A stretch of 64,000 nt of DNA from Biomphalaria glabrata (taxonomy: Eukaryota; Mollusca; Gastropoda; Planorbidae), in contig NC_074725.1 in NCBI RefSeq assembly GCF_947242115.1, positions 12,410,511 through 12,474,510 of the forward strand, in the 5' to 3' direction. The translations under genes were made by a program, and so were the position numbers. The notes below the pieces were generated by a model, which searched no databases, was not told the DNA's origin, and saw only the letters and a program-made list of their open reading frames with translations. Shown one piece after another: positions 60,740 through 64,000 of this stretch. The stretch's first letter is position 1, and the number at the start of each line of letters is the position of its first letter.

Positions 60740-61655
60740 CACTCATAAGATGCATTCTCTTCTCAGCTCTTTTAAACATATTTTTGGAGCATAGCATGAT
60801 GGAACCTCCAGAAGGATTTACGCCTAGCTTGACCACTAGTGGGCGGCCTATTTCCAATCTCAAGTTTGCAGATGATGTACACCTCATTGGAACAAATGCA
60901 GACCAGGTACGAGATCGTACTTCGAAACTGGAGCAGTTGGCGTGGAAATCAGTGTTGAAAAAAAAAAAAGCGAAATACTAGTTTGTGATGGAGATAGTAC
61001 GAGGTGTAGCATACACTTCAACAGCCAATCGTTTACTCATTGAAATACCTAGGGTCAAACATAACAAGAGATGGAGGATCAATACAAGAGATAAAAACCT
61101 GTTTAAGCTTGCCATGAGCAAACTGTGGAAAATTTGGAAGAGAATCATCAGCTTCCTAGTAAAATTAAAACGGAATTCTTTGCTAGTGTTCTCTTTAGGC
61201 CCCTCTATGTTTGTGAAAATTGGACACTGAATGCTGAAGCTGAAAGAAGCTTTTGAGAGTATAAATGCTACGGGACAATGCTGGGTATCAGATACCAGGA
61301 AAAAAAGACAAATAAGTTTGTACTTAGTAGCCTACTTTTACAAGTCCACACTCTGTCAGACAAAAGGAGGAACTCTTCAATACTGCGAAGAGACGAAAGC
61401 TGAGATGATTTGGTTATATTGTAGGCTAACTTGTAAGAAATGACTCACTGTCAAAATCATCCTTCAAAGTAAAAAAAGGGAGCACGAAGAAAGGGTCGTC
61501 GCGGTCGTCCAAAGAAAAGCTGGCTGGACAACATAGAAGAATGAACCGGCCTCTCTATTAATATTCTGCTAAGAACAGCTGCTGATCAGAAAAAAGTGGA
61601 GGGATTTGGTTACGCGAACTATCACATCATCCCTTACGACGAAAGTCAATAGAGA
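60740..61655 (+). mobile_element. LINE ORF2 fragment, decayed
   Basis: RT motifs appear in order but in shifting frames: GRPISNLKFADDVHLIGTNA (palm, FADD) near 60840-60900, HNKRWRINTRD and KLAMSKLWKIWK near 61060-61140, then GRRGRPKKSWLDNIEE and TGLSINILLRTAADQ near 61495-61600. Several frameshifts and stops separate them. It differs from the 53.8-kb element in sequence. Confidence 0.75.
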
Positions 61656-62129
61656 CATGAAATTTTAAACACTTTTTTTTTCATGTTACTGGTAAAAGAA
61701 AGTCGAATTAAAAAAAAAAGATGATTGAGGGTTTGGAATCAGGCCAGTCTATGGATGCATGGTAATGGGAAAGGGTGGAGAATTTCAAATGTTCCGATTT
61801 CTTTACCTAGTTGGTGCGAACGTCATTAATGGATGAGCACTTTGATATTTCCCAGCAGAGTTCCCCATCGCTTGGAGGTAGAAATTGAAAACAAACCAAA
61901 ATGGCTGACGTTTTTTTTACCCTGTGTATCGCCGAAGAGAGAAAGTAATAGACTAAGTGTATTACGCTAGCATTTTACAAAGTAAGTAAACTAATGAATT
62001 TATACAACATTATTTTACGATTTCCATTTCATTTGTTGGTTTTTAGAATGTTTTCTCGAGCATATCAGCTAAAAAAATGCTTGACCCAAATTCATAATAT
62101 AAAACTTGCAATGATAACCATCCCCATGA

Positions 62130-62200
62130 CCATGGCCTGGGCCTGAAAATGGGACCATCACCATGATCATTGATCATTTGATGATGATGATGGGCATGAC
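62130..62200. repeat. ATGATG/CCATGACCATGG-rich stretch
   Basis: Short interspersed CCATGACCATGG and ATGATGATGAT repeats; low complexity. Confidence 0.6.
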
Positions 62201-62887
62201 CATCTCTGATCTCATTTTTTTTTATCATTGACTAGATCTAGATTATCTACATTCTAAATTTAGATCTTGATGTTTATAAATATATATCTATATCTAAATG
62301 ATTAGTAAAAAATGAGAAATCTGACTAAATGTTACTAGTACTAGACTAGCTAGTACTATGACTACTATGTAGTATGTCTAGCTAGCCTAGATTTAGATTC
62401 TAGATCTAGATAATAGATCTAGTAGATGATTAGATCTAAGCTAGCTAGTTCATCTAGTCTAGATTTAACTGATCTGATTATTATTCAATAATAATGAATA
62501 ATTCTAAGTAAAAAAATCTAAGTTAAAAAGTTCTAACGACTAAGACTAGTCTTTAACAAAAATGATTAATTAAATTAATGTAATCATCTAGAATTAGACT
62601 CTAATCTAGATTAGATCTAGATAGTTAAGATAGTGACAGTCTAGATCTAAATTTCTAAATCAGTAACTCAGTAACTAAACTGTCTTGAGTAAGTTGGTTA
62701 AGTCTAGATCTAGAAATCTAGTAGATCTATCTTGTAGCAGATATCTAAGTCTAAAGTTATAGATCTAGATCTATTACACATTTCTAGATTCTAGAATAGA
62801 TTTAATAAAAGATTCTAGATCTAGGAGAGCATTGACATTAATTGAAATTATTATTATTATTGGAAACCTTGACTCTTTAATCTAGAT

Positions 62888-63068
62888 CAGCGGTTTTCAA
62901 CCTTTTATGCTTGACGACCCCTTTTTGTGACCCCCCCCACACACACACACATACAGTAATAGAAGAATAGACAAAAACAATCCATATTTCGATGGTCTTA
63001 GGCGACCCCTGGCAAATCGTCAATTGACCCCCCCAAGGGGGTCGCGACCCACAGTTTGAGAACCCCTG
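62888..63068 (-). mobile_element. SPIN-like hAT MITE with perfect 8-bp TSD
   Basis: 181 bp, termini CAGCGGTTTTCAACC and TTTGAGAACCCCTG. ATCTAGAT flanks both sides (62880-62887, 63069-63076). Inverted relative to the copy at 2858. Confidence 0.88.
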
Positions 63069-63479
63069 ATCTAGATTCTAGTTGAATCAATGATTTGAAA
63101 CTTGAAGTTTGAATGACTATCCTAATTCCAACCCACCAGCTTCTAATCAGCCAAGGCCTAGATTCTAGATCTATGTAGTCAATATAGATCTAGACTATAA
63201 ATATAGAGACCTGGCTTCACAGACAGAGAGAAATCAACAGCTTAATGTCACATAGATTCATAGATCTATATTATTCTAGATTGACTAGAAGTATCTTATC
63301 TAGATTAGATACCGTATCTAGATTAGATCTATAATGTGGCATAGGCCTGAAAATGTTAAGCTACACAAAAATTCAAAATAAATTGCTCTTGGAAATATGC
63401 AATGATTTTATGGTTCTATAATTCATCACATCCTAAAATATTATTGTCTGTGTGTGCAATCTAATATGATCATCTAGAT

Positions 63480-63676
63480 CACCGGTTGTCAACCTTTTAA
63501 GCTCGGCAACCCCTTTTAACAATCCCTCACTATGCCGCAACCCCCCCCCCCCTCACACACACACAGCAATAGAAGAATTGACAAAAACAGTCCATATTTT
63601 CGATGGTCTTAGGCGACCCCTGGCAAATCGTCAATTGACCCCCAAAGGGTCACGACCCACAGGTTGAGAACCCCTG
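63480..63676 (-). mobile_element. SPIN-like hAT MITE with perfect 8-bp TSD
   Basis: 197 bp, termini CACCGGTTGTCAACC and GGTTGAGAACCCCTG. ATCTAGAT flanks both sides (63472-63479, 63677-63684), the same octamer as the neighbour 400 bp upstream. C-run and CA-run inside. Confidence 0.88.
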
Positions 63677-63689
63677 ATCTAGATAGATA

Positions 63690-64000
63690 GTCATAGAAGT
63701 AAATCTAGTAACATATTGTCGAGATTTTCTAACATTCTTTAAACAAATCGTTTTAAAATTAATTAATTGTTAGAATTAATATCCACCCTTTCTTGTAGCT
63801 CATGGGTGTTTGGGCCTACTTCACCACTTCCTTTTGTTAGACCTTTTCTGCTGACCTTGATCTCCAAATGTATCTTTTTTTTTTTGTATCATTTATTTAA
63901 ATCTTGGCCTATCTTTGACCTTTAACCAGTTAAATCAGATCTGGTTGAACTGGCCATTAAAACTACAACAGAGAAATTTGAAAAACTCTTGAATTCCACT
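63690..64000. other. No gene recognised
   Basis: AT-rich end of the window; a T-run near 63870 and nothing else I can name. Confidence 0.45.

Larger units (their letters stand above)
62220..63700. repeat. CTAG/AGATCT-rich low-complexity tract
   Basis: Dozens of overlapping TCTAGATCTAGA, AGATCTAG and CTAGATTAG words on both strands, without a fixed period. The motif is self-complementary, so the tract is symmetrical on both strands. It hosts two hAT MITEs. Confidence 0.8.

Overview
The window looks like intron-rich, repeat-rich animal DNA. I read it as a heterobranch gastropod, probably a freshwater pulmonate snail. This rests on two genes with metazoan splice structure, many 5'-truncated LINE fragments, tRNA-derived SINEs, hAT and Tc1/mariner-type MITEs, and CTAG/AGATCT-rich low-complexity DNA. 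The family-level placement is inference from memory, not a database result.

Two multi-exon host genes, both on the + strand, account for all the coding sequence I can support. The first (coding 8169-25234, five exons, 551 residues) is a clear Gfi-1/Senseless orthologue with six C2H2 zinc fingers at its C terminus. Every splice junction keeps the frame. Its introns carry LINE, SINE, MITE and other dispersed repeats, plus several repeat-free, GC-richer islands that could be regulatory.

The second (coding 39192-56499, ten exons, 848 residues) is not one I recognise. It has a short cytoplasmic N terminus, a lysine-rich stop and one membrane segment. A 483-residue Thr/Pro mucin-like stalk follows, encoded by one exon built of CCA/ACA/ACC codons, and then two Ig-like domains at the extreme C terminus. 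All nine junctions are GT/AG and frame-consistent. The order membrane-mucin-Ig is the mirror image of TIM-type receptors, and this gene is the best candidate for something undescribed. Likely 5' UTR exons lie at about 38.58-39.04 kb.

Layout: 1-7.3 kb holds LINE fragments, a hAT MITE with a perfect target-site duplication (TSD), a SINE, a 67-bp tandem array and a solo LTR. 7.3-25.6 kb is the gfi1 locus. 25.7-27.1 kb holds three unrelated minisatellites in a row. 27.1-38.5 kb has no recognisable gene; it holds SINEs, a MITE carrying its own minisatellite, other MITEs and simple repeats. 38.6-56.8 kb is the mucin/Ig gene, with a LINE remnant whose 406-codon C-terminal reverse-transcriptase region is still open in its last intron. 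56.8-64 kb holds LINE and SINE remnants, a 0.95-kb hAT-like element and a CTAG-rich tract with two SPIN-like hAT MITEs that share the same 8-bp target duplication.
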